Part shown: positions 53,194 to 61,117 of the stretch, one piece after another
How the letters are laid out: the number at the start of each line of letters is the position of its first letter
How positions within the stretch are numbered: the first letter of the stretch is position 1
Source: Microcaldota archaeon
GTDB lineage: Archaea > Micrarchaeota > Micrarchaeia > Micrarchaeales > CABMGC01
NCBI GenBank assembly: GCA_021852055.1
Contig: JAJZOD010000002.1
Location: 43,142 to 107,141, forward strand
DNA: 64,000 nucleotides
Reading direction: 5' to 3'
The notes under the pieces: generated by a model
What the model saw: the letters and a program-made list of their open reading frames with translations, nothing else
The model's database searches: none
Told to the model about the DNA's origin: nothing
Made by a program: the position numbers and the translations under genes

Positions 53194-53957
53194 ATGTTGA
53201 TTTCGTGGATGCTACAAATCCAGATAAAAGCAACATGTCAAAAACTGTTCAAGAAGGAAGCAAACTTGGAGTCATTGGGTCAACTATAATTATAATCGGA
53301 GGAATAATTTTTTCCGTGATTCAAAGATTTTTAATAACCAATCCATTTACTATAAGTTCAAACTATACCATCACGCTCAACTCTGCATACTTCGATGTTG
53401 GGCTAGCATCACTAATTCTCAGTGTGATAGCATATGTTATTCTCGTACTCGGAGTCAGAAATATATCTATAGGTTATGACAACATAAGAAAAGATTTCTA
53501 TTTAGGCACTATTTTGATTATTATAGGATTAATAGTTTCTTTTGCCTCCATGTTTCCGATGATGAGCAACGCGCAGTCTGAGATAAATTCTTATCTCAAC
53601 AGTACCTACGCTAGTGTTTACAATCCTTATGCATATATGCAAAACCCTTACCCGCAGGCCCAGCAACCATCCGCCGGATTTTTCGGAGCGTATAATTTGT
53701 CTAGCTCTATCTTGGGATTTGGGTTGCTGTTTATTGTAATAGTATGGCTTATTGATATTCTGGCATTCTACTTTGTATACCGCGCGTATAAAAGCATCGG
53801 GAACCTCTTCGGATTACAGGAATTCAAAACATCTGCATTTCTTTTACTAATAGGCGCAATAATACCGATATTAGGAGGCATATTACTACTCATCGGCATG
53901 ATTGTAGCAATAATCGCCTGGAACAAACTATGGAAAAAGTCCAGTGAGCCTGACTGA
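53190..53957 (+). CDS. DUF996-like multipass membrane protein
   Basis: 255 residues, five or six hydrophobic helices, with the C-terminal pattern FLLLIGAIIPILGGILLLIGMIVAIIAW typical of DUF996 archaeal proteins. A Tyr/Pro/Gln-rich external loop is near residue 150. Translationally coupled to the PH-like protein. No known activity. Confidence 0.7.
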   Translation: MNVDFVDATNPDKSNMSKTVQEGSKLGVIGSTIIIIGGIIFSVIQRFLITNPFTISSNYTITLNSAYFDVGLASLILSVIAYVILVLGVRNISIGYDNIRKDFYLGTILIIIGLIVSFASMFPMMSNAQSEINSYLNSTYASVYNPYAYMQNPYPQAQQPSAGFFGAYNLSSSILGFGLLFIVIVWLIDILAFYFVYRAYKSIGNLFGLQEFKTSAFLLLIGAIIPILGGILLLIGMIVAIIAWNKLWKKSSEPD

Positions 53958-53977
53958 CTATATATACAAAATCAAAT

Positions 53978-54250
53978 TCTGTAGACGGTAGCATCTCAAA
54001 TTTTATAAGAGTTGCGATAATTTCTCTTGTAGTGGTTATAGCAGTTATAACTTTTCTACTAACTGGTATAGACTACAAGGTCATGCCAAGTCCCTCGTCA
54101 GGCGCCATATAGTGTTACCATAAGCAATAGCAGTACCACTTGGGATATTGCATATACACTTCAAATGTAAAGATTCTCTCTGGTGCTACAGTTTATACTG
54201 ATGGATACAACTTTTATATCATTAATAATTTCAGCGATTATAGTACATAA
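53978..54250 (+). pseudogene. Degraded archaeal pilin-type gene
   Basis: Three fragments in changing frames: a hydrophobic N-terminal helix (FIRVAIISLVVVIAVITFLL) ending TGIDYKVMPSPSSGAI and a stop; then SVTISNSSTTWDIAYTLQM and a stop; then KILSGATVYTDGYNFYIINN and a stop. The order matches archaeal type IV pilins of the DUF1628 kind. Frameshifts make it a pseudogene. Confidence 0.5.
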
Positions 54251-54271
54251 TTACTGGTTTATACTCTGGAT

Positions 54272-54460
54272 ATGCACATTCTGGAGCATTCATTCGTTCA
54301 ATGGCTTGAGTTTCCAATCGATACCACAATGAAGGCGATGGATATGTCGCTCAAAACAAAGATGCGGATAAACGATACGATGATTGCAGCCCAGGCAACG
54401 AGCCTCAAGGCGCCTGTTTTCACAGACAACTTAAGAGACTTAAGTAATACCCTAAGGTAA
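54272..54460 (+). pseudogene. C-terminal fragment of a PIN-domain (VapC) toxin
   Basis: The last 62 residues of a frame read KMRINDTMIAAQATSLKAPVFTDNLRDL, the conserved C-terminal part of PIN ribonucleases (DxxIAA...TxNxxDF). The N-terminal catalytic acidic residues are missing. It faces the intact VapC gene and is joined to a partial copy of the 56-bp repeat. Confidence 0.6.
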
Positions 54461-54487
54461 AAACCAAGAAAGAGGAGCAGGCTTGAA
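54460..54487. repeat. Partial third copy of the 56-bp repeat
   Basis: AAAAACCAAGAAAGAGGAGC and the following AGGCTTGAAA match the right half of the repeats at 55171 and 63017. It lies directly after the vapC stop (minus strand). On that strand each copy gives a T-rich tail after a gene, so the motif could also be a shared terminator. Confidence 0.6.
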
Positions 54488-54498
54488 ATCACGCGGGT

Positions 54499-54879
54499 CT
54501 AAAGCAGCTCAAGCCCGAACTCCTTAAACTCCCTAAAATGTTTTTTGTTGTTTGTATAAAACTTTGCCTTGTTGTTTATGGCTACCGCAGCTATCATCGC
54601 ATCCATCCTTGCGATCCTTTTCCCCTTTTTTTCCAACTCGAGTTCCAAATGTGGAGAAAGATCCGCATCACGTTTCGTATAGTCCAAGATTGGTATCGCT
54701 GATAGCTCTTCGGGAACATGCTTGTTGTACTTCATGATGCCGTACAGAAGCTCATGCTGGTTTATTGAGGTTGTGCAAAAAGGCTCTCTATTCTCTAATA
54801 TCGCATTCAGCGCAGCTTCCCCGCTCCGAGAATTTTTATCGAATATCTCTATCAAGACGTCGGTATCTACTATTATCAC
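54499..54879 (-). CDS. vapC: VapC toxin, PIN-domain ribonuclease
   Basis: 126 residues: MIIVDTDVLIEIFDK with the first catalytic Asp, SINQHELLYG with the Glu, RIARMDAMIAAVAI with the third acid and FYTNNKKHFREF. Intact. Cleaves RNA when free of antitoxin. Overlaps vapB by ATGA. Confidence 0.9.
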   Translation of the reverse strand: MIIVDTDVLIEIFDKNSRSGEAALNAILENREPFCTTSINQHELLYGIMKYNKHVPEELSAIPILDYTKRDADLSPHLELELEKKGKRIARMDAMIAAVAINNKAKFYTNNKKHFREFKEFGLELL

Positions 54880-55088
54880 TGCCTTACCTCGGATCTTTTT
54901 GAAAGAATCTCTGCAAGCATCCTGTCCTTGTTGGCGAATTCCATGCTACCCCTAAGCTTCAGCAACGCATCCATCGGGGCAAGCATCGCCGCCAAGCGCT
55001 CGAACAGCTCGCTGAAACTTTCATCCTCCTTCTTTATCCTAATAAGTTTCTCATATACCTCTGTCCTTATCGTTATTGTTTTTGTCAT
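54876..55088 (-). CDS. vapB: VapB antitoxin
   Basis: 70 residues: MTKTITIRTEVYEKLIRIKKEDESFSELFERLA, the ribbon-helix-helix-like N terminus of archaeal VapB (DUF217 type). The C-terminal tail would wrap VapC. Promoter-like AACATATGTTTAAACACATATTTAA just upstream contains short dyads that fit autoregulation. Confidence 0.87.
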   Translation of the reverse strand: MTKTITIRTEVYEKLIRIKKEDESFSELFERLAAMLAPMDALLKLRGSMEFANKDRMLAEILSKRSEVRQ

Positions 55089-55170
55089 ACCCTCACGTTA
55101 AACATATGTTTAAACACATATTTAAGCGTTCCGGAACCTAAGGGTGAGCATTTCCGTGGTCAAAAGAACA

Positions 55171-55226
55171 AGCCTCAGCTAACCCTTCAAAAACAAAAAA
55201 CCAAAAAAGAGAAGCAGGCTTGAAAA
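55171..55226. repeat. 56-bp direct repeat, left copy
   Basis: 54 of 56 positions match 63017-63072. Similarity continues weakly to GGTACGCTTGCGG (55241-55253), which corresponds to GGTACGCTCGCAAG at the 23S 3' end. The two copies bound a 7.8-kb segment with the AbiE pair and the RiPP cluster. Confidence 0.85.
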
Positions 55227-55270
55227 ATAGGGTCAGTTGTGGTACGCTTGCGGGGCATTAAGCCTATGTA

Positions 55271-55999
55271 CTACGAAGTCCATTTGTTTATAATGTTGGA
55301 AACACGTTCGAAGTCAGGAAGCTCCTCGAATACAAGGCTTTTCAGCTCCCTGACATACGCGCTCTCTACCTTTTCAATCTTTTGCGCTAGTTTCTCAGCC
55401 GAGTACGCTTCCTTGTAATACTGCAGCTTCTTGTCCACTAGTCCTTTTCTGAACTTTATCCCTTTTTTGGATATGAGGTAATACAGGTCGTACACATCCC
55501 GCGGCTTGTCCCTGGTCATTATCGTCCTAATCTTTTCAGCGCCAACTTCATCCAGGGCCATGCCCGACAGGCTCTTTATCGGTAGCTGGTACTCCGGCCT
55601 GTCGAACCTCAGCGCAACCCTGTCTTCCAGGACAGATTCTCTCCTGCTTATCTCCACATACACAAAGCACATGTCTCTCACTGTAGTGTTCAGAGGACCC
55701 TTGGCGCTTATTCTGAAAGACAGCGAACGCTCATCGTCACTTAACTTCTTGAGCCCATTCTCAACGCCGAATAGTTTCAGATCATCGGAAACCCTTTCAG
55801 GCACATCATCCGGAAGACTGCCAAAGGCTGTAAAGTCGAGATCGTCAGAGAACCTCCTCAGTCCATGAAAGAACCAGAGGTATGTGCCTCCCTTGAACAC
55901 CAGCTGCATTTCAGAGACCGAGTTCAGCACGAGTGATTGTACGTAGTGCTTCTCCTGCTGCCACGGCCTCAGGCCGTTCAGCCTTGCTATCTCAATCAA
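55271..55999 (-). CDS. abiEii: AbiEii-type nucleotidyltransferase toxin
   Basis: 242 residues: KHYVQSLVLNSVSEMQLVFKGGTYLWFFHGLRRFSDDLDF carries the GGT(x) and SDDLDF nucleotidyltransferase motifs. The C-terminal part has RDVYDLYYLI, also typical of AbiEii/AbiGii. These toxins modify tRNA or other targets and abort phage infection. Overlaps the antitoxin gene by 4 bp. Confidence 0.88.
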   Translation of the reverse strand: MIEIARLNGLRPWQQEKHYVQSLVLNSVSEMQLVFKGGTYLWFFHGLRRFSDDLDFTAFGSLPDDVPERVSDDLKLFGVENGLKKLSDDERSLSFRISAKGPLNTTVRDMCFVYVEISRRESVLEDRVALRFDRPEYQLPIKSLSGMALDEVGAEKIRTIMTRDKPRDVYDLYYLISKKGIKFRKGLVDKKLQYYKEAYSAEKLAQKIEKVESAYVRELKSLVFEELPDFERVSNIINKWTS

Positions 56000-56598
56000 T
56001 TGATCTTTGTCGATGATGAAATCACCTTGCTCAACTTCTTGCTGCCTCTGCCGTGGAATCTGCCGAGAAGCGTCCTAAGTTTTCCTATGTCTACGCCCCC
56101 CCTGTGCAGGTACTCATCAATATCCCCTGCCGAGTAGATGTTCAGATAAACGCCATCTATCAGGGCCTTTTCCGGAGTTGCCACAAAAACATAGCTGTTC
56201 CCCTTCTGCAGCCTTTCGTACCCGAAAAACAGGTCAGTAGCAATCTTATGGTATCTTATCCCAAGCCCCTTATAATGTATGGAGTTCCTCGTCGTAACGC
56301 ACTCCACCTCCTTTGTAACCTGTTCGCTTACGCCATGATAAGCAAGCGCAGAGCCGAGCGATACATACGACGGCTCGACAAACTGCGTCGCTATGACAAA
56401 GTCGTCATCGCTGAATGCTATCTTCCTCTTGTTCAGCCTGGCTGCCATGCCGTGCTCCACGAGCCTCGAAGCATAGACCTTCGCAACCTCCCTTTTCTTT
56501 CCAGTAAGGTTGGCCAGCTGCTGCACAGAAAAGACAGCACGCCCGCTCCTGATTGCTCTGTCCCTTATCTTGTAGAGGGAATCTCTTTGCATTATCAT
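55996..56598 (-). CDS. abiEi: AbiEi-type antitoxin/regulator
   Basis: 200 residues: N-terminal winged helix (FSVQQLANLTGKKREVAKVYASRLVEHGMAARL), then EPSYVSLGSALAYHGVSEQ and VATPEKALIDGVYLN, the AbiEi C-terminal signatures. Neutralises AbiEii and represses the pair. Start is ATG 56598; another ATG 6 bp on is equally good. Confidence 0.88.
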   Translation of the reverse strand: MIMQRDSLYKIRDRAIRSGRAVFSVQQLANLTGKKREVAKVYASRLVEHGMAARLNKRKIAFSDDDFVIATQFVEPSYVSLGSALAYHGVSEQVTKEVECVTTRNSIHYKGLGIRYHKIATDLFFGYERLQKGNSYVFVATPEKALIDGVYLNIYSAGDIDEYLHRGGVDIGKLRTLLGRFHGRGSKKLSKVISSSTKIN

Positions 56599-56689
56599 CC
56601 CAAGGTAACTAAACTGTTACTCTGTAGTGATGATAGATATTTATACCTTTCTGCCTTCTGCTCAGCTACTTACACACCTGTCCTATCAA

Positions 56690-56830
56690 TTCCACGCCAA
56701 GCCAAACAGCATTGATGCGCCTCGCTCCAGCTCGCCGCTCTAGCCTTTGACTTCTCCGAAGTAAAATCTTGACGCTAAGGCGTCAATCCCCCGGCTCGGC
56801 ATGCGGCGCAGTGCTTGTTATGCATTATAT
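56690..56830. other. GC-rich structured intergenic segment
   Basis: The 321-bp gap between abiEi and the RiPP precursor holds an unusually GC-rich stretch. It has a perfect 7-bp hairpin TTGACGC-TAAG-GCGTCAA (56769-56786) and another, ACTTC-TCC-GAAGT, just upstream. No tRNA fold or clear ORF. It may be an insertion-sequence end, an abiE terminator or an attachment-type site. Confidence 0.35.
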
Positions 56831-56875
56831 GATATACTTGCGTATACTACAGTATAAAAACTTGACAAAAGAATA

Positions 56876-56919
56876 GAATTATATACTTTCCTATCCGTAT
56901 TATAAAATGGAGTGAGAAT
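56876..56919 (+). promoter_or_regulatory. Promoter and ribosome site of the RiPP operon
   Basis: A TATA-like AATTATATACTT (56877-56888) and, 20 bp on, the strong Shine-Dalgarno GGAGTGAGAAT directly before the ATG at 56920. Spacing fits a short leader transcript. Confidence 0.55.
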
Positions 56920-57066
56920 ATGGCATCCAAAACAAAAGTTGTTGCCAAGCCTGAGATGAAGTTGGATAAGCCAGAGCTTAAGTCCATAAGAAGAATCTAC
57001 TTCGATGACACATGGATAAAAGCGTTCGGCAGAGGATACTCAGGCCCATGCAGTTGGTGCGTGTAA
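56920..57066 (+). CDS. RiPP precursor peptide candidate (48 residues)
   Basis: Begins MASKTKVVAKPEMKLDKPEL (Lys/Glu-rich, leader-like), continues KSIRRIYFDDTWIKA and ends FGRGYSGPCSWCV. The C terminus is Gly/aromatic-rich with Cys44 and Cys47 flanking Ser-Trp, unlike the leader. Its position first in an operon with three radical SAM/SPASM enzymes and an RRE protein makes it the likely substrate. Arg24, Arg25 and Arg38 are possible targets of the ureohydrolase. Aromatics at 27, 28, 32, 36, 40 and 46 and the two Cys are possible crosslink sites. Confidence 0.75.
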   Translation: MASKTKVVAKPEMKLDKPELKSIRRIYFDDTWIKAFGRGYSGPCSWCV

Positions 57067-57091
57067 GCGCATAGAATATCCTTATCTTGTA

Positions 57092-57141
57092 GGAGTTTCG
57101 GAAGAACTCCGTTGGGGACGCAGGACGGAGATTCAACTCCG
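57092..57141 (+). promoter_or_regulatory. Two hairpins between precursor and first maturase
   Basis: GGAGTT (57092-57097) pairs with AACTCC (57105-57110), and CGGAG (57126-57130) with CTCCG (57137-57141). They lie in the 134-bp gap between the precursor stop and the first radical SAM start. Such structures commonly let a precursor mRNA outnumber the enzyme mRNA, by partial termination or stabilisation. Confidence 0.45.
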
Positions 57142-57200
57142 GCAAAGTTCGGAAAAGGGAATCAGCGAGTGAGTTGAGATACAAAACGATTTTGATACTT

Positions 57201-58526
57201 ATGAAAAAGCAATGGAATCTGGCCCCCGGAACAATATTTTGGGCTAATGATAAAAAAGGGGTCATAGTTAATCCCCTAAAGCATACACAGTTTGAGTGTA
57301 AACCAGAAATAATTTCTTTCCTATCAAAGAAGTCCAATAAGATACGTCCGTCTGATTTCTTATTCCTAAAAGATAACGGAATAATTGACTTTTTTGATCA
57401 GAAGGCATTCTTCAAAAAGTTAATTAGCATGAAAAAGCGTGAACCTTTCGATGGAATCATCTATATTGAGGTGACTAAAAAGTGTAATCTTAGGTGCATT
57501 GGTTGTTACAATAATTCAGGCATGCAGAACAGGGGGGAGTTGACCCTAAACAAAGCTGTAGAAATAGCCGATGCGCTCAATAAAATTGGCAATCCCAGGG
57601 TAATAATTACTGGAGGAGAACCCCTTGTGGTCAGGAACTGGGAGGGCATTGTAAGCACCTTCTCGAAACGCTTCTCTACGGAGATATTTTCCAATGGTAC
57701 ACTTATAACCGCGAGCATAGCAGAAAAACTCAAGGAAATTAATGTGGCTGGTGTAAAGATAAGCGTCGATGGTGCTTCCGCAGAAATCCATGACAAGTTA
57801 AGAGGTGTACCAGGATCATTTCATAGGAGCATCATAGGAATAAAGAACCTCCAAGCTGTGGGAATTCCAGTCACATGGCAGGCAACCATAAGCAAAGCAA
57901 ATATACATGAACTTGAGGACATGATCAAGCTTGCCGAAGATGTTGGTGTCAAGTATTTCAAAGCTTCTCCTCTCAGGAGCATAGGCAGAGCGAAGGGACA
58001 GGAACTTGCACTACGCGCGGCAGAGGAGCTAAGGCTTACAAGAGTCTTAGAAAATGCCAAGGAAAAAAGCAAGGTGCGGATAAGTTCCGGAGAGTCCTTC
58101 TGTGATATCAACGAAGACTGGCGGAGGAATCAATTAAATGGAAAGTTAACTGATATAGAAAAGAAATTCCTGCCGTTTGTCCGGAGCAGCATGTGCGATG
58201 TAGGCATAGATAGATTCCTGTTCAATTTTAAGGGCGAACTGAGACTATGCCCTCTTCTTTCTTCAGATGAATTCATAATTGAGAATGAAACTGGGAAGGT
58301 TTCAAAGGAAACATTGTTCTCAAATAAGTTTTCTAGCACATTCCAAAAACCCTTAACAGAAATTAGGGCGTGCCGCTCCTGCGGAGTAAAATACCTATGC
58401 AAGGGCTCTTGCAGAGGTGAGACCCTTGCCTACTCTGGAAGTTTGGAAGGTTGCAACATACGACAAAGGGAATATTTTGATTACATGTTAAATAGTGAGG
58501 TGAGCAGAAATGTATTACAAGGTTAA
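57201..58526 (+). CDS. Radical SAM/SPASM maturase 1
   Basis: 441 residues. N-terminal 80 residues with FWANDKKGVIVNPLKH look like a PqqD-type RRE. The radical SAM cluster motif is CNLRCIGC (Cys95, Cys99, Cys102), followed by TGGEPLV. The C terminus is a SPASM domain with auxiliary-cluster cysteines (MCDVG; RLCPLL; CRSCGVKYLCKGSC; GCNIR). ATG 57201 is used; a TTG 27 bp upstream is possible. It overlaps the next gene by 17 bp. Predicted to modify the precursor peptide. Confidence 0.9.
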   Translation: MKKQWNLAPGTIFWANDKKGVIVNPLKHTQFECKPEIISFLSKKSNKIRPSDFLFLKDNGIIDFFDQKAFFKKLISMKKREPFDGIIYIEVTKKCNLRCIGCYNNSGMQNRGELTLNKAVEIADALNKIGNPRVIITGGEPLVVRNWEGIVSTFSKRFSTEIFSNGTLITASIAEKLKEINVAGVKISVDGASAEIHDKLRGVPGSFHRSIIGIKNLQAVGIPVTWQATISKANIHELEDMIKLAEDVGVKYFKASPLRSIGRAKGQELALRAAEELRLTRVLENAKEKSKVRISSGESFCDINEDWRRNQLNGKLTDIEKKFLPFVRSSMCDVGIDRFLFNFKGELRLCPLLSSDEFIIENETGKVSKETLFSNKFSSTFQKPLTEIRACRSCGVKYLCKGSCRGETLAYSGSLEGCNIRQREYFDYMLNSEVSRNVLQG

Positions 58527-59949
58527 CGAGAACATGATTGTTAGGCGCGAGTATTTCGGGGGCATAGTGTTCGATGTAGACGAATACAGAAACGCAGCTT
58601 ACTTTGTTGTTGATGGAAAAGCCATCGACATTCTTGAAATGATTGAATCTGGACTTTCAGAAGAAAAAATAAAGAGCACTATGAGAAAAATACATGGAGA
58701 AGAAGGCGCCTCTGAAATGACCGAGATCATCAAGCAGGCATTGGACAACAAAATAGTTCGCACAGAGACCTCTGCAAAACAGCATCGTTTTAATTTCGAA
58801 GAATTCATGGAGAATAGGGAACGCATTTCAAAACTCAAGCGGCTTAATGCTCCCATAATAGTAAGCTTGAACCCCACACTAAAGTGCAATCAACTATGCG
58901 ACTTCTGCTATGTAAACGTGGATTGGAAAGGTGTATACCAGGATAGGCTAAGCCTGGACGACTGGAAGAACCTTATAGATCAGTTGGTAAAGTACAAGAT
59001 ACCACTAATCGACATAGTTGGTGGTGAGCCCTTTGTTTGGAAGGACATGGTAAATCTGCTTGAGTATATAAAGACTAAGCCGATAAACTATATAATGTCT
59101 ACAAACGGCACTTTGATAACCGAGGAGTTAGCAAAGCGGCTGAGCAAACTGGATAGGAAACGTTTTTATCTTAACGTATCTTTGGAGGACTTCGATGAGG
59201 AGCGACACGACATAGTAGTCAAGAAGAAAGGCGCCTACAAAGCATTGATGAGAAGTCTTGGTTATCTTAAGGAAAATAACGTGAACTTCGGGATAAATAC
59301 AGTAGTCAATGAAAGAAACCTGGACAGGATAGAAAAACTCTATGAATTGCTGAAGAGCATGGGTGTTCCTCAGTTCACTGTGTCTTTCTTCCACGCGGAG
59401 TATGATTACCTGCCTGATACAAACAAAGAGATAGGAATATCTAAATTTTACAAAGTATATCAGAGAATAAATGAACTTAACGAAAAGGATAATAAGAAAA
59501 TGCTCTTATCCAAGGAGGGTCCATTCTTATGGCTCTGTTCCGACAAAATGAAGATAACTCTTTCAGAAACGCCTTTTGTTTACCTTAACGAAGCCAAACT
59601 GCCCCCTAAAGATCCCTTTGGATTGGACTTCTGCGAATGCCAGATGGGAAAGAGCAGACTGGATGTACTCCCTGACGGATCCGTATTTCCATGCATATTG
59701 CTAACTAATAGGAGTGAGTTCCTTGTTGGAAAATATCCCAGAAACGATATACATGAGTTGTGGCATAACAAAGCAATGGAAAGGATAAGCTCATATCTTC
59801 CAATCAAGAAGGAGCCATGTTCAAACTGCAAGTTTTTGGAGGCATGCAAAGGCGGGTGCTTTGCTTACATGCTTAATAAGCACGATAAGAAGGGCTATCC
59901 AGATGCTAGATGCCCTATAGTGCAGGGGTATTACAATGGGCAAAAATAG
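58510..59949 (+). CDS. Radical SAM/SPASM maturase 2 with fused RRE
   Basis: 479 residues. Residues 1-90 are a PqqD-like recognition element (MIVRREYFGGIVFDVDEYRNAAYFVV...). The SAM cluster is CNQLCDFC (Cys126, Cys130, Cys133), then GGEPFVW. SPASM region has FCECQMG, VFPCILL, CSNCKFLEACKGGC and CPIVQ. GGTGAGC precedes the ATG. Overlaps both neighbours, so all are one operon. Confidence 0.92.
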   Translation: MYYKVNENMIVRREYFGGIVFDVDEYRNAAYFVVDGKAIDILEMIESGLSEEKIKSTMRKIHGEEGASEMTEIIKQALDNKIVRTETSAKQHRFNFEEFMENRERISKLKRLNAPIIVSLNPTLKCNQLCDFCYVNVDWKGVYQDRLSLDDWKNLIDQLVKYKIPLIDIVGGEPFVWKDMVNLLEYIKTKPINYIMSTNGTLITEELAKRLSKLDRKRFYLNVSLEDFDEERHDIVVKKKGAYKALMRSLGYLKENNVNFGINTVVNERNLDRIEKLYELLKSMGVPQFTVSFFHAEYDYLPDTNKEIGISKFYKVYQRINELNEKDNKKMLLSKEGPFLWLCSDKMKITLSETPFVYLNEAKLPPKDPFGLDFCECQMGKSRLDVLPDGSVFPCILLTNRSEFLVGKYPRNDIHELWHNKAMERISSYLPIKKEPCSNCKFLEACKGGCFAYMLNKHDKKGYPDARCPIVQGYYNGQK

Positions 59950-60760
59950 ATCCCAAACAACCTCACCGTTTCCGGATATCAAGGCCCCAACAGTGCTTAT
60001 TGGAGTGCCCTGGGATTGGGAATCGGCTCTGCAAGGCACCAGATACTTCCCACTGTGTTTTAGGGAAGCAGGATTAGTGTTAGGTCAGAGCTTTTTGCAT
60101 GATAGGAAAATACAGGTACAAGACATGGGGGACATTAGGTTAGCAGCAAAAGACACCGAGCTTAGCTCTAGTCTCATCATAAAAAGTGCTGCAGAACTTC
60201 TTGGAGACGGTAAAAAAATAGTCTCGATTGGTGGAGATCATTCAATAACAATCCCTCTTGTTGCTGCGCTAAATGAAAAGGTCACGGTAATAATTTTCGA
60301 TGCACATGCGGATGCGCTTCAGAATGATTCAGGCCCATTGAGCGAGCGGGTCCTTACAGAGCTTTCAAAAAATAGCAATGTAAATGATATTGTAGTGATA
60401 GGGTGCAGAAGTGGCTCTAAGGATTTTAGAAACAATAAAGTAATGTTTGAGGACTTAAATCATACATATAACGGGCGTATCTCCAGCAAACTTGGAAAGA
60501 TTCTGAAACAGAACAACAGAATATACGTGAGCTTTGATTTCGATGTAATAGATCCTGCATTCATTTCTGAGGTCTCGTATCCACAGCCTCTGGGACTTGA
60601 TCCGAAAACTGCGATAAAGATCCTGAAACATATCATAAACGGAAAGACAATGGCTCTGGATTTCGTGGAGTTTAATCCAGATATAAAAAGCAGGGTGAGC
60701 AATTCAATGCACAATGCAATTGAAATAGTACTGTCCGCAATAGAAGCTCTTGGTGAGTAA
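59936..60760 (+). CDS. Ureohydrolase (arginase/agmatinase fold), possible peptide arginase
   Basis: 274 residues. Mn-binding motifs are intact: GGDHS (about residue 99), FDAHADA (about 121) and SFDFDVIDP (about 201), plus the Glu of FVEFNP near the end. The fold hydrolyses guanidino groups to release urea. Its overlap with two RiPP maturase genes and the Arg residues in the precursor suggest action on peptide arginine to give ornithine, as described for OspR-type peptide arginases. Ordinary arginase/agmatinase is the alternative. Confidence 0.88.
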   Translation: MGKNRSQTTSPFPDIKAPTVLIGVPWDWESALQGTRYFPLCFREAGLVLGQSFLHDRKIQVQDMGDIRLAAKDTELSSSLIIKSAAELLGDGKKIVSIGGDHSITIPLVAALNEKVTVIIFDAHADALQNDSGPLSERVLTELSKNSNVNDIVVIGCRSGSKDFRNNKVMFEDLNHTYNGRISSKLGKILKQNNRIYVSFDFDVIDPAFISEVSYPQPLGLDPKTAIKILKHIINGKTMALDFVEFNPDIKSRVSNSMHNAIEIVLSAIEALGE

Positions 60761-61117
60761 ATGGGTTTTCTTGATTTTGATCCTGACGGCTCCCCAGAAA
60801 TAAAAATAATACGTAATTCCATAATAAATGATAATAAATCGCCTCCACCTGCATTATTTGCTGAGGAAACGGCTGCGGAACGGAAAACAGGGTCAATTGA
60901 GTTCAATAAAAGCAAATTCATAAGGAAGGAGGATTTTGGTGCATGCGTTCTTGACAAGACAGGAATTTATGTAGTAAACAAGAACGGGTTGAGGCTTCTC
61001 GAGGAGATAAGGGAGAACGGGTTCACCCGGCTTAAAGGGAAACTTAGGCGTAATAAAAGATTTGTTTCTAGGCTAATACAATACAACATATTGGTGACAA
61101 GAAATGAGGATTCTTGA
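60761..61117 (+). CDS. Stand-alone RRE (PqqD-like) peptide-binding protein
   Basis: 118 residues. The C-terminal 75 residues (SKFIRKEDFGACVLDKTGIYVVNKNGLRLLEEI) follow the PqqD pattern: R-x-D/E-FG, beta-hairpin, then winged helix (LKGKLRRNKRFVSRLIQYNILV). The first 45 are polar. Starts directly after GGTGAGTAA, overlaps the third maturase by 14 bp. Likely brings the leader peptide to an enzyme. Confidence 0.75.
   Translation: MGFLDFDPDGSPEIKIIRNSIINDNKSPPPALFAEETAAERKTGSIEFNKSKFIRKEDFGACVLDKTGIYVVNKNGLRLLEEIRENGFTRLKGKLRRNKRFVSRLIQYNILVTRNEDS

Noticed and set aside
56053..56715. 220-codon plus-strand frame opposite abiEi
   Set aside because: Complement of a clear AbiEi coding region; composition is atypical for a protein.
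56760..56860. Integron attC-like site (GTTATGC and inverted repeats)
   Set aside because: Core-site consensus is not met and no integrase or cassette array is present.
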